From CAMTWB01 sp037441775 (GTDB lineage Bacteria; Desulfobacterota; Syntrophia; Syntrophales; CAMTWB01), in contig JBBIRO010000007.1 of the NCBI GenBank assembly GCA_037441775.1, positions 68,194 to 132,193 on the forward strand: DNA of 64,000 bases. Direction: 5' to 3'. This document shows, piece by piece, positions 49,512-58,985 of the stretch. Below the pieces are notes generated by a model. It saw only the letters and a list, made by a program, of their open reading frames with translations. It was not told the DNA's origin and made no database searches. Both the position numbers and the translations under genes were made by a program. How positions within the stretch are numbered: position 1 is the stretch's first letter; each line of letters starts with the position of its first letter.

Positions 49512-50599
49512 GGACCGGTGCGAATTTACTTGAACTTGCTAACGTCATTGTGACCCGGCAAGAGAATATGATTCTCGATGTCCCTGCCTTGTCCATATAT
49601 GAAGGCGAGATACTGGTTCTCCTCGGGCCCAACGGAGCAGGAAAATCCACACTGCTTTATACCCTGGCCGGCCTAATTCAGCCGACCCGGGGAGACGTTT
49701 TTTTCCGCGGGAAGAAAATCTCTCAGGCCCGTGACGCATTTAACTTGCGCCGCAAGGTTACGGTGGTCTTTCAGGATCCCCTGCTCTTTCGGGGAACGGT
49801 ATTCGATAATGTTGCCGCCGGGTTGCTTTTTCGGGGCTTGTCCAGGAAAGAAGCGGCGCCCATTGTGGAAAGGGCCATCGCTATGTTTGGGATCTCGGAT
49901 CTGGCGGGCCGGCAGGCAAAAAAGATTTCCGGTGGCGAAGCCCAGCGAACAAGCCTCGCCCGTGCCTTTGCGACCAGCCCCGAGGTTATATTGCTGGATG
50001 AATCATTTTCTTCCCTTGATCAACCCAGCAGGGACTCTCTGGTGGACGATTTGCAACGGATACTAAAGGAAACCAATACCACGGCAATTCTTGCCACCCA
50101 TGAACGGAGCGAGGCGCTCAGGCTGGCCAATAGAATCGCCATCATGAACCAGGGCGCAATCGTCCAGATCGGCCCTCTTGCCTGGGTTTTGAATCGGCCG
50201 CAAGATGAGCTGGTGGCCTCCTTTGTGGGAATGGAAACGGTTTTTCAGGCTCAGGTGGTCAGGTGTAAAAACGCTTCATTTGTCATGGATGTTTTTGGAT
50301 CGGAGATCGAGGCTGACGGGGAGGCATTGCCTGGTGAAAGGGTGGTCTGCGGTATTCGTCCGGAAGATGTTACCCTTTGGGGGGATAATCGGCCTGCACC
50401 GGGCGGCCAAAATTTTATCCGCGGCCGGATTAGCCGGATTACGTCGCTGGGAGCATATGTAAGGGTGGTTCTGGACTGCGGATTTCCCCTGACGGCCTAT
50501 ATAACCGAGCGCGACCGGGGGAGATTGATGTTGTCGGAGGGCAAGGAAGCCGGCGTTGCCTTTAGTTCTGCCTCGCTGCATCTGATTCGCAAAAGGTGA
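49508..50599 (+). CDS. tupC: Tungstate ABC transporter ATP-binding protein, TupC-type, with C-terminal TOBE-like domain
   Basis: ATPase of 363 residues: Walker A in LLGPNGAGKST (about residues 43-52), the LSGGQ-type signature as ISGGEAQRTSLARAF, Walker B in VILLDESFSSLD, and the switch histidine in LATHERSEA. After residue 235 a TOBE-like oxyanion-binding domain follows (VFQAQVVRCKNASFVMDVFG, VVCGIRPEDVTL). The ATGA overlap with tupB indicates coupled translation. Confidence 0.93.
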   Translation: MRTGANLLELANVIVTRQENMILDVPALSIYEGEILVLLGPNGAGKSTLLYTLAGLIQPTRGDVFFRGKKISQARDAFNLRRKVTVVFQDPLLFRGTVFDNVAAGLLFRGLSRKEAAPIVERAIAMFGISDLAGRQAKKISGGEAQRTSLARAFATSPEVILLDESFSSLDQPSRDSLVDDLQRILKETNTTAILATHERSEALRLANRIAIMNQGAIVQIGPLAWVLNRPQDELVASFVGMETVFQAQVVRCKNASFVMDVFGSEIEADGEALPGERVVCGIRPEDVTLWGDNRPAPGGQNFIRGRISRITSLGAYVRVVLDCGFPLTAYITERDRGRLMLSEGKEAGVAFSSASLHLIRKR

Positions 50600-50715
50600 T
50601 GCCCATTTGGGGCCCAATCGGCGCTCAGCCCGTCTGCTTTATCTTTTTTTTTGAGATTATTTGCCCCAAGGCCAGATCCGGCAAATCACTTCAAGCCAGC
50701 AAGGAGGACTGAGTC

Positions 50716-51267
50716 ATGGTTAAGAAAAAAGGGTCAACCGAAACCTTTGGTCAGAAAATCAAGGCGCAACGGGAAAAAACCGGGATGACCATCGAAAGAC
50801 TGGCCCATGAAACCGGATATGCGCTGGAGATTCTGGAGAAGGTGGAAAATGACGGGATGGTGCCGCCAGTGGCCTTAGTTATTCAGCTTAGCCGGATTCT
50901 GAAGCTCAACATGGGCGAGCTGGAAAACGGGCCTCCCGCCGCGCAAACGAAGCTTAGGGCCCGGAGCCACAAGAAAAGGGTTGATTCCTATGCCTATAAC
51001 CCCTTGACCCAGCCCAGTGTCGATCAGCGCTTAAGAGTCTATCAGGTAACTATTGAGCCCCGGCAGCAGCATCGCGGGGTGGAGTATCATCACGAGGGTG
51101 AGGAATTTATCTTTGTCCTCAAGGGTGGTCTGGTGATTAAAGTTGGGGACAATGTTACAACCCTGACCAAGGGCGGCTACATTCACTTTAACTCGTCACT
51201 TCGCCACGAAATGAGCAATCCGACCGACGACAAGACGATATTGCTGGTGGCGGTTTACGTTCCTTAG
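50716..51267 (+). CDS. XRE-type helix-turn-helix regulator with cupin domain
   Basis: 183 residues: N-terminal HTH (GQKIKAQREKTGMTIERLAH, ETGYALEILEKVENDG) and a C-terminal cupin barrel (RGVEYHHEGEEFIFVLKG), in which the histidines and glutamates can hold a metal or small ligand. Such regulators often control adjacent acid- or acyl-CoA genes. GGAGGA precedes the ATG. Thirteen bases separate it from the acyl-CoA dehydrogenase, so it is likely in the same operon and may regulate it. Confidence 0.9.
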   Translation: MVKKKGSTETFGQKIKAQREKTGMTIERLAHETGYALEILEKVENDGMVPPVALVIQLSRILKLNMGELENGPPAAQTKLRARSHKKRVDSYAYNPLTQPSVDQRLRVYQVTIEPRQQHRGVEYHHEGEEFIFVLKGGLVIKVGDNVTTLTKGGYIHFNSSLRHEMSNPTDDKTILLVAVYVP

Positions 51268-51279
51268 GGGAGATGTGAT

Positions 51280-52416
51280 ATGTCTTTTCAACTTACTTCA
51301 GAACAGGAAATGATTCGATTGATGGCCCAGGAGTTTGCCCGCCGGGAACTCGAACCTCAGGCCCATGATCGTGACCAGAAGGGCCTCTTTCCGCTTGAGG
51401 TGATGAGAAAAATGGGTTCCCTGGGCCTCCTTGGTATGATGGTGCCGCCGGACTATGGCGGCACGGGGACGGGGGCGGTAAGTTACGTCCTGGCCGTTGA
51501 GGAAATAGCCTATGGCTGCGCTTCCGCGGCGGTGACCATGTCGGTTTGCAATCTGTCTGCTGATCCAATATTGAAGTACGGCAGCGAAGCTCAGAAGGAG
51601 AAATACCTGCCGCGCCTGGCCCGGGGGGAGGTTTTGGGAGGGTTTGCCATTACGGAGCCAGGAGCCGGCTCCGATCCGGGCGGCATGATTACCCGGGCTG
51701 AGGATAGGGGCGATTATTACCTGATCAACGGCTCGAAGACATTTATTACTAATGGGTCATACGCCGATTTCATCATCCTGGTGGTGCGAGCCGGGGCGGA
51801 GCGGGGGGGGAGATTTTTTTCCGCCTTGATCCTCGAGAAGGATACTCCGGGCTTTACAATTGGTCGCCGGGAAGACAAGATGGGCCTCCGGGCTTCCGAG
51901 ACGGTGGCGCTCCTTTTTGATGATTGCCGAGTTCCAAAGGAAAATCTGCTGGGCAGGGAAGGGCAGGGATTCAAGATTGCCATGGTTGCCCTCGATGGAG
52001 GGCGGATCGGCATAGCCGCTCAGTCGGTGGGCATCGCCCGGGCCTGCCTCGATGAGGCCATCAGCTACGCCCGAAATCGTCGCCAGTTCGGCCGTAACAT
52101 CGGCTCTTTCCAGGCCATACAGTGGATGATCGCCGATATGGCGACTGAGCTGGAGGCGGCAAAACTGCTGACCTTAAATGCGGCGGATCGCAAAGACAAT
52201 GGCCTGCCCTTCACCAGGGAGGCTTCGATGGCCAAACTTTTTGCCTCGGAAATGGTTAATCGCACCGCCTATAAAGCGCTGCAAATCCATGGCGGGTACG
52301 GCTACATGAAAGATTACAAGATCGAGCGGCTGTATCGGGATGCCCGGGTGACAACGATTTACGAGGGAACCTCGGAAGTGCAGCGTCTGGTTATTGCAAG
52401 GGAGTATCTGCAGTGA
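51280..52416 (+). CDS. Acyl-CoA dehydrogenase
   Basis: Flavoprotein that forms 2,3-enoyl-CoA from acyl-CoA. The 378-residue chain has FAD-binding GGFAITEPGAGSDPGGM, the C-terminal IHGGYGYMKDYKIERLYRDA, and the catalytic glutamate in TIYEGTSEVQRLVIAREYL. Length and motifs fit short/medium-chain type enzymes; exact chain-length preference is not readable. No electron-transfer flavoprotein genes are adjacent. Confidence 0.95.
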   Translation: MSFQLTSEQEMIRLMAQEFARRELEPQAHDRDQKGLFPLEVMRKMGSLGLLGMMVPPDYGGTGTGAVSYVLAVEEIAYGCASAAVTMSVCNLSADPILKYGSEAQKEKYLPRLARGEVLGGFAITEPGAGSDPGGMITRAEDRGDYYLINGSKTFITNGSYADFIILVVRAGAERGGRFFSALILEKDTPGFTIGRREDKMGLRASETVALLFDDCRVPKENLLGREGQGFKIAMVALDGGRIGIAAQSVGIARACLDEAISYARNRRQFGRNIGSFQAIQWMIADMATELEAAKLLTLNAADRKDNGLPFTREASMAKLFASEMVNRTAYKALQIHGGYGYMKDYKIERLYRDARVTTIYEGTSEVQRLVIAREYLQ

Positions 52417-52431
52417 CGGAGCACAAGAGAG

Positions 52432-53631
52432 ATGATCGATCTCGACACCAGTAGAGTCGCCATAATCGGGCCAGGCCGGCTGGGGACTGCCCTGGCCTAC
52501 AAGTTTGGCCGGGAGAACCGGCGGGTGGCCATATATTGCCAAGATCCGGAGATTACAAGGGTCATCAATCGCGACCATATAAATCCGAAGCATCTGACCC
52601 AGGAGTTGGCCGGGAAACTGGGAGGTATCGACTTGGTTCCCCGGTTTTCCCGCCGGGTTCAGGCCACCTCTGACCTGGAGCAGATCGTTGCCGACTATGA
52701 TATTATATTTTTGACCGTTACCATGAACCGTCTTTCGGAGCTTTTCAGCTACATAAGGCCGCTTGTTGAAAAGAAGGAAGGGCATCTGTGTTTTCTCTCT
52801 CCCATCAAGGGGCTGATTGCCGATGAAAAGACCTGTGAGCTGGTGACGCCTTCACAGCTCATCAACCATCATCTCTTTAATCTGCGTCATAAATATCAGC
52901 TGGTCTGCATCGGCGGCCCATTTTTTGATACGGATATCGCTTTGGGAAACCCGGTATGTCTGACGCTGGCGGGGAAAAAGAAAATTACGACCTATATCCG
53001 CGAGAATCTCCTGAAACTTAACCGCCGGGAGCTTTACTCTTATTATAATTTCGATGTTCCGGGGGTGGAGGCCAGTGGTGCCCTGAAGAATATCGTTGCC
53101 AACATCAAGGGCTTGGCCGATTCCCTGGAGCTGGGCAACAGTTTTCCCGGGACCCTCTTTGCGCGCTCCGGGGTAGAAATCAGGGCCATCTCCCGGATAT
53201 TGGGCGGAAACTTTCAGTCTTTTCTCGGTCAGGCGGGGATCGGAGACCTGTATATTACCCTCTCCTCCGAAGCGAGCAAGAATTACCGTTACGGCAAATA
53301 TTATTACCGGCTATATGATGGCAACCCCGTCGAAACCCATCGCCGGGTTTTGGCGGAAATCGATGGAATGCCGGAGGGGCCAAATACCATTCGGAATGTC
53401 CATCGCTACCTGGAGAAAAAGAACATGTACAGCCCGCTTTTTGAATGTGCCTATCGGTTGTTCAACGAGGGGATGGATCGAAATCAGATGCGGGAAAAGG
53501 TGATCCGGTCCGTTCAGTTTGACCGGCGTGATAAAGAATATATCGGTACTTTATCCAGTCTGATATACCGGATAATGCCTGATTACTGGTATCGCCGGCG
53601 GGAAAGCATTTTCGACCGCCATGAGCAATGA
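52432..53631 (+). CDS. Divergent NAD(P)-dependent glycerol-3-phosphate dehydrogenase-like protein (GpsA family)
   Basis: Rossmann start VAIIGPGRLGTALAYKFGRE, the SPIKGLI equivalent of the GpsA SKGLE, GGPFFDTDIAL for SGPSFA, and the catalytic-lysine block EASGALKNIVANIKGLADSL followed by GQAGIGDLYITLSSEASKNY. The usual catalytic lysine is kept. At 399 residues it is about 60 longer than typical GpsA, with an altered cofactor loop (GPGRLG for GAGSWG) and a Tyr/Arg-rich C-terminus. It may make glycerol 3-phosphate for lipids or act on another phosphate ester. Sits between acyl-CoA dehydrogenase and rarA. Confidence 0.75.
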   Translation: MIDLDTSRVAIIGPGRLGTALAYKFGRENRRVAIYCQDPEITRVINRDHINPKHLTQELAGKLGGIDLVPRFSRRVQATSDLEQIVADYDIIFLTVTMNRLSELFSYIRPLVEKKEGHLCFLSPIKGLIADEKTCELVTPSQLINHHLFNLRHKYQLVCIGGPFFDTDIALGNPVCLTLAGKKKITTYIRENLLKLNRRELYSYYNFDVPGVEASGALKNIVANIKGLADSLELGNSFPGTLFARSGVEIRAISRILGGNFQSFLGQAGIGDLYITLSSEASKNYRYGKYYYRLYDGNPVETHRRVLAEIDGMPEGPNTIRNVHRYLEKKNMYSPLFECAYRLFNEGMDRNQMREKVIRSVQFDRRDKEYIGTLSSLIYRIMPDYWYRRRESIFDRHEQ

Positions 53632-53634
53632 GCA

Positions 53635-55034
53635 ATGGACCTTTTTGACAGCCTAGAAGATGTGGGTCATCACCCCCTGGCGGACCGCATGAGGCCGGCG
53701 AGGCTTGCGGAATACGTCGGCCAAAAACACCTGCTGGGTGAGGGGAGCCTGCTTTTGAAGGCCATCGAGTCAGGCCAATTGTTTTCCATGATCTTCTGGG
53801 GTCCCCCGGGATCCGGGAAAACAACCCTGGCCAGACTTATCGCCGCTGAGACCAAGCCATCTCCCCGGTTTCTCGGTTTTTCCGCGGTTATGTCGGGAAT
53901 CAAAGAGATCAAGGCGGTAATCGAGCAGGCCAAAGACAGCCGAAGATTCCACCAGTTGAATACCCTGGTTTTTATCGACGAGATACACCGTTTTAATAAG
54001 GCCCAGCAAGACGCACTGCTGCCGCATGTGGAAAACGGCGATATAATTCTGGTGGGCGCCACAACTGAAAATCCGTCCTTTGAGGTCATCGCCCCGCTTT
54101 TGTCGCGAATGCGGGTTATGGTGCTAAACCAGCTTTCCGAAGAGGAGCTGGCGTTGATTGTTCAACGGGCCCTGGAGGACGCGCCAAGAGGGCTGGGATA
54201 TAGCAAACTAAGGCTGTCCGCCGAGGCATTGGCCCATCTGCTGCGGGCCGCGGATGGAGATGCCCGGATGGCGTTAAACAACCTTGAGGCGGCGGCGACT
54301 TTGGTTGTGGATCGGGGGGGAGATGACCGGCTCATCGCTCTGGCTCAGGTGGAGGAGGCCATTCAACGGAAGGCCCTGCAGTATGACAAGGNNNNNNNNN
54401 NNNNNNNNNNNNNNNNNNNNGAGAGGAACATTACAATCTGATTTCGGCCCTGCACAAGAGCATGAGGGGAAGTGACCCTGACGCGGCGCTTTACTGGCTG
54501 GCCCGGATGCTGGCGGCGGGAGAGGACCCCCTGTACATTGCCCGCCGGATGGTTCGTTTTGCCTCGGAGGATGTGGGCAATGCCGACCCGCAGGCCCTCG
54601 TCCTGGCCGTTGCGGCGATGGAGGCGTTCAGATTTGTCGGCGCGCCCGAGGGGGAACTGGCCCTGGCTCAGGTTGCGGTCTATCTGGCCTGCGCGGAAAA
54701 AAGCAACGCCCTCTACCGGGGATATAACCTGGCCCGCGAGGCGATCAGGGAAACCGGTAACCTGCCGGTTCCGCTGCCGATCCGTAACGCCCCGACAGCA
54801 ATGATGGAGGAGCTGGGTTACGGGCGAAATTACAAATACGCGCACGATTATGAAGAAGCCTATGTGCAACAGGACTACTTGCCGGAAAAGCTGGTGAAAA
54901 AAGGACTTCGGTTATACCTTCCCACCAATCGCGGTCTGGAAAAGACAATTGCCTCCCGGCTGGAGAAATGGCATAACCATGGGGATGATAAAAAAAGAGG
55001 GGAGGTCTTAAGACCTCCCCTGCAGGAGGAGTGA
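53635..55034 (+). CDS. rarA: Replication-associated recombination protein A (AAA ATPase), interrupted by an assembly gap
   Basis: Clamp-loader-like AAA ATPase acting at stalled replication forks. Walker A is in FWGPPGSGKTTLARLIAAE and Walker B in LVFIDEIHRFNK. After the N run the frame is shifted, but continues without loss: RKALQYDK before the gap and EEHYNLISALHKS after it, the normal RarA order. Two to three codons are enough to join them, so the gene is almost certainly intact and the 29-N run is a placeholder. The C-terminus includes SEDVGNADPQALVLA. The last codons overlap a palindrome at 54999-55020. Confidence 0.93.
54392..54420. other. Assembly gap of 29 Ns inside rarA
   Basis: 29 undetermined bases. 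The flanking reading frames (frame 1 before, frame 3 after) are compatible only if the true number is a multiple of three, and RarA homology expects about three, so the stated length is not real. Confidence 0.95.
54999..55020 (-). terminator. Perfect 22-base palindrome at the end of rarA; terminator-like on the minus strand
   Basis: GGGGAGGTCTT followed by its exact complement. On the minus strand the stem is followed closely by a T-run (complement of the A-run at 54991-54996), the form of an intrinsic terminator. On the plus strand no T-run follows. It lies within the last codons of rarA, giving the peptide RGEVLRPPL. Confidence 0.55.
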
Positions 55035-55660
55035 AGGCAAATGCCTTCCGGATGTTGTTACTGTCGGCCCGCCTTGCCCAGAGGTTGAACCGATTTGACA
55101 ATCTATATGCATAAGCGGTGCCAATGTTCGGGGAATCGATAAGTGCTTGATATGCTGGATTTTATCGGCGGCGTCTTAAAAATATGGAAGGGGAAGCCCG
55201 CTTAATTGAGCGGCAAAAAATGTCGTTCCGAAAGTTGTTATAATAAATACTAAATAAAGACAGGTACTTGCCGTAAGTGAAATTGTGGTTGGGCTTCGAC
55301 AAAATTGTCGCGGGAAACGGATTGGCTTAGAGAGTTTGTAATTACTCGGGAGTCATGTTCTCATAGAAAAATAGAACAGTCCTCATTTACGCAAAAAAAT
55401 ATGGTCACCGGGCATACCGGTGAGCGAAATAACTCCTCAAAGGCTCTAAAAAATGAAGAAGAAAATTGAGTAAATAATGGAGCGGCGATACAGTAAGGCT
55501 TGCGAATATTGTCAGAAGTTCGATATTACAAGGTTAACGCCCTGGTGATAAGATGCCAGGCTGGGGGCACGAATGATTGATGTCCGGCCCCTGGCTTCAC
55601 CCGGCGTTTACTATGGGTCAATGTCCGTTCTGATCGGAAGACGTCAAATGTGGGATTTTT
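55035..55660. other. Long intergenic leader upstream of the sensor kinase gene
   Basis: 626 bases without a credible gene, AT-rich in the middle. A clean hairpin TCACCGG/CCGGTGA with a five-base loop is at 55405-55423. The rest shows no recognised riboswitch, tRNA or promoter consensus I would defend. Confidence 0.4.
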
Positions 55661-57448
55661 ATGAATAGCGGAAAAAAACTGGTCTGGCAGGATGATTTTG
55701 GCCCCCGCCAGAGGCGTTTTCTCCAGCCTTTGGTGGTGAGTATTGTCTCGGCGGTGATCCTCCTTTTGTTTGTTGTAATGGGGGTCATGGATATCAAGAG
55801 AAGTGAGGTGACCTTGCAGGGCTTCATGGAAAATCAGGGCCAAAACCTGATCGGCGTGCTCGAGCGGCTCACCCAGGAGAACCTCAATACTCTCATCAGA
55901 GCCCATCAGCGTCGCGATGTGGATACCTATTTACCACGGGGCGATGAGGCCTTTTTCCCTCACAAGTGGCTTACCAACGCGGTTGCGGTGCTGGGCAGGG
56001 AGATTGACAGCAAATGGATGGCGGACAACCTCAGTGAGACCTATTTGCGCAAGTATGCCGCGGAAAAAAATCTATGGCTCATTGCGGTGGTTGACAAGAG
56101 AGGCCGGACACTGTTTCAAAGTCGTTCCCTGCCCGCCATGATGCCCGACAGGGCAGGGAGGTCAGCCACAGGCGAATCGAAGCCTGATTTGATCAGTCGT
56201 TTGAGTGCGGAGAAAAAGATTAACTTTTTAGCCCTCCAGCGTAAGGATGGCAGCGGCACCGTGATTATTGCCCTCGATGAAGAGGGTATGCGCTACTGGA
56301 GCGTGAAGGTGGCCGCGGAAAAGGCGCTGGAAAAGTTCGGCGAGGCGCAGGGTAAGGGTGTTTCTTACATTGTACTGCGAGATGCCAGGGAGGCGATTTT
56401 GGGAACGTCCGGCGTGATCCCGGTGCCCTGGAAGAAGGATGAGATCGACCGCGAAGCGCTTTTATCGGGAAAGAAAAAAATATTAAGTAAAGTGGTCATG
56501 TATCGAGGCAAGGAGGTTCTCGATATAGGAGCGCCTCTGAACCTGGGCGGTAAGATTGTGGGCACCGTGCGTCTGGGGATGGAGCTTGAGGGCACCGAAG
56601 CGATCCTGAAAGAAAATAAACTTAACCTTCTGATTTTTCTGGTTCTTGTTATGGTACTGGCCCTTTTATCCTTGTGGTTTCTCTACCGCACCCAAAACAA
56701 GCATCTGTCGGGGATTGTGGAGATGGAGCGCCGGCTGGAAAAGGCGGAGCGGCTTTCCGCCCTGGGTCAGTTGGCGGCAGGGGTGGCGCATGAAATACGC
56801 AATCCCTTAAACGCAATCAGCATGGCAAGCCAAAGGATGAGCCGGGAATTTATGCCCTCCGATGAAGAAAAGAGAGATGAATTCGAAATGTTCACCGGAA
56901 TCATCCGGGATGAGATCCGCCGCCTCAATGATATCATTGAGGAGTTTTTGTCTTTTTCCAAAAGCCGCCGTCTGCAGCTGCGGCGCTATTCGCTGGTCGA
57001 GGTGCTGCAGAAAATTGTGAATCTGATCAGGGAGGAGGCGGCGAGTCGTAATATCAAGATAAATACCCACTGGGCGGCTCGCTCCTGTGACATTCCCATG
57101 GATATGGACAAGCTGCAGCAGGCCTTCCTCAATTTCTTCAAAAATGCCATGGAATCAATTAATGGCGGTGGAACCATCGATATTGGGGTGATTGCCGCCC
57201 GGAAGGGTTATGTGACGGTCAGCATCAGCGATACCGGATGCGGGATGGAGCCGCCGGAGGTCAGTCAGATATTCAGCCCGGAATACACTACCAAGGAAAA
57301 GGGTTTGGGGTTGGGCCTTGCTCTGGCTCATGAGATTATCCGCGGTCACGGTGGAGAAATCAGAGTTTTCAGTGAACCAGGCGTCGGCACCCGGTTTGAA
57401 GTGATCCTTCCCGTAGAACAGACGCTTGCTGGGGAGGGGCGAACATGA
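55661..57448 (+). CDS. Membrane-bound sensor histidine kinase, NtrB/ZraS type
   Basis: 595 residues. Two membrane helices (about 25-46, VVSIVSAVILLLFVVMGVMD, and 322-344, LLIFLVLVMVLALLSLWFLY) enclose a 270-residue periplasmic sensor region that may be a double Cache-type fold. The phospho-acceptor is His377 in GVAHEIRNPLNAIS. The ATPase has NFFKNAMESI (N-box), DTGCGM and GLGLGLALAHEIIRGHGG. Its stop overlaps the start of the sigma-54 response regulator, so the two form a pair. The signal sensed is unknown. Confidence 0.92.
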   Translation: MNSGKKLVWQDDFGPRQRRFLQPLVVSIVSAVILLLFVVMGVMDIKRSEVTLQGFMENQGQNLIGVLERLTQENLNTLIRAHQRRDVDTYLPRGDEAFFPHKWLTNAVAVLGREIDSKWMADNLSETYLRKYAAEKNLWLIAVVDKRGRTLFQSRSLPAMMPDRAGRSATGESKPDLISRLSAEKKINFLALQRKDGSGTVIIALDEEGMRYWSVKVAAEKALEKFGEAQGKGVSYIVLRDAREAILGTSGVIPVPWKKDEIDREALLSGKKKILSKVVMYRGKEVLDIGAPLNLGGKIVGTVRLGMELEGTEAILKENKLNLLIFLVLVMVLALLSLWFLYRTQNKHLSGIVEMERRLEKAERLSALGQLAAGVAHEIRNPLNAISMASQRMSREFMPSDEEKRDEFEMFTGIIRDEIRRLNDIIEEFLSFSKSRRLQLRRYSLVEVLQKIVNLIREEAASRNIKINTHWAARSCDIPMDMDKLQQAFLNFFKNAMESINGGGTIDIGVIAARKGYVTVSISDTGCGMEPPEVSQIFSPEYTTKEKGLGLGLALAHEIIRGHGGEIRVFSEPGVGTRFEVILPVEQTLAGEGRT

Positions 57449-58809
57449 AGACGCTTGAGATTCTAGTGGTCGAAGACGGCAAGTCCCAACGGGAGATGCT
57501 TAAAAATTTCCTGGAGCGGGAGGGTCATAAGGTAGCGGAGGCGGAAGACGGCGAACAGGCATTGGAAAAAATACAAAAGCATCATTACGACCTGCTGCTT
57601 TTAGATTACAAGATGCCCGGCATGGATGGAATGCAGGTGCTCCAGGAGGTACAGAAAATAAATTGCGAAATAGACGTGGTGATCATCACTGCCTACGGGA
57701 CGATTGAGTCCGCGGTGGAGGCGATGAAGGCCGGCGCCATCGATTACATCACCAAGCCTATTGAATTTGATGAACTTCTTTTCCTGATGGGCCGGGTGGC
57801 GGAACGGCGTACTCTACTGAGAGAGAATGAGGTGCTGCGGGGCGAACTTAAACAACGGGGGGTAAAGCTGGACAATATCATCTATCGTAGCCGGAAGATG
57901 GAAGAGCTGGTAAATCTGGCCGGTCGGGTGGCAACCAGCCGTGCTAATGTGCTGATTCGGGGCGAAAGCGGAACCGGCAAGGAGCTTCTGGCCAGGCTGA
58001 TTCATAACCTAAGCCCGCGTTCAGAAAAACCGATGCTTGCCGTTAGCTGTGCGGCCCTGCATGAAAACCTTTTGGAGAGCGAGCTCTTTGGTCACGAGAG
58101 AGGGGCCTTTACCGGCGCCCACGCCAGGAGGATCGGTCGAGTTGAAGAAGCCGACGGAGGAACTCTCTTTCTGGATGAGGTAGGAGATATTCCCCTTACG
58201 ATACAGGTTAAATTGCTGCGGTTTCTTCAGGAGCGCGAGTTTCAGCGTTTGGGGGGCAATCAGAACCTCCATGCCGACGTGCGGATAATTACCGCAACCA
58301 ATCGAAATTTAGAAGAATTGCTGAAAGAAGGGCTGTTCAGGGAGGATCTTTTCTATCGCCTGAATGTGATTATGCTCCACGTCCCGCCGCTTAGGGAAAG
58401 AAAGGAAGACATTCCGGAATTGATAGACCATTACATCGGCTATTTCGTCAGGGATAACCGCAAGAATATCAGTGGGATAACCAGTGAAGCCAAGGATATG
58501 CTCATGAAGTACGACTATCCGGGAAATGTCCGGGAACTGGTGAATATCATCGAACGGGCGGTGGTGATTTCCCGGGATGATGTAATCACGGTGGAAGATC
58601 TCCCCTTTTATCATGCAAACCAACGTCACGCCCCGGCCTATCCCCATAAGCAGGATGGGTACCTCAAGGATTCGGTTGAGGATCTGGAGCGGAATCTCCT
58701 CCTGGAAGCTTTGGAGAAGGCGGGCCATCATCAGACCAGGGCGGCAGAAATCCTTGGCCTCAGCGAAAGGATGCTGCGCTATAAGCTGAAGAAATACGGT
58801 ATAAAGTGA
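57445..58809 (+). CDS. Sigma-54-dependent response regulator, NtrC family
   Basis: 454 residues with three domains: receiver with phospho-acceptor Asp54 in LLLDYKMPG and KP at about residue 105, AAA+ domain with Walker A GESGTGKE (about 173-180) and the sigma-54 contact loop GAFTGA near 220, and a Fis-type C-terminal helix-turn-helix (HHQTRAAEILGLSERMLRYK). It activates sigma-54 promoters after phosphorylation by the kinase just upstream. No GG-N10-GC promoter was spotted nearby. Confidence 0.94.
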   Translation: MKTLEILVVEDGKSQREMLKNFLEREGHKVAEAEDGEQALEKIQKHHYDLLLLDYKMPGMDGMQVLQEVQKINCEIDVVIITAYGTIESAVEAMKAGAIDYITKPIEFDELLFLMGRVAERRTLLRENEVLRGELKQRGVKLDNIIYRSRKMEELVNLAGRVATSRANVLIRGESGTGKELLARLIHNLSPRSEKPMLAVSCAALHENLLESELFGHERGAFTGAHARRIGRVEEADGGTLFLDEVGDIPLTIQVKLLRFLQEREFQRLGGNQNLHADVRIITATNRNLEELLKEGLFREDLFYRLNVIMLHVPPLRERKEDIPELIDHYIGYFVRDNRKNISGITSEAKDMLMKYDYPGNVRELVNIIERAVVISRDDVITVEDLPFYHANQRHAPAYPHKQDGYLKDSVEDLERNLLLEALEKAGHHQTRAAEILGLSERMLRYKLKKYGIK

Positions 58810-58985
58810 CGGGTTAAATTGGGGTGGAATTGGGGGAATCCACTGATTACTTCACTTGTCTAATCCTTAGTTTGATATTATAGTTACATAAGTAGTTTTT
58901 TGTTGCGCTTGGGAAGATATTCAAGATACGGCCAGGCGACGAAATCGACTCCAAAACGCGCATATCAACCGCAGGCAGGCAACCA

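Noticed and set aside
55405..55423. Cyclic-di-GMP (GEMM) riboswitch upstream of the sensor kinase
   Set aside because: A short hairpin resembles part of such motifs, but the conserved GEMM core and tetraloop-receptor are not present.
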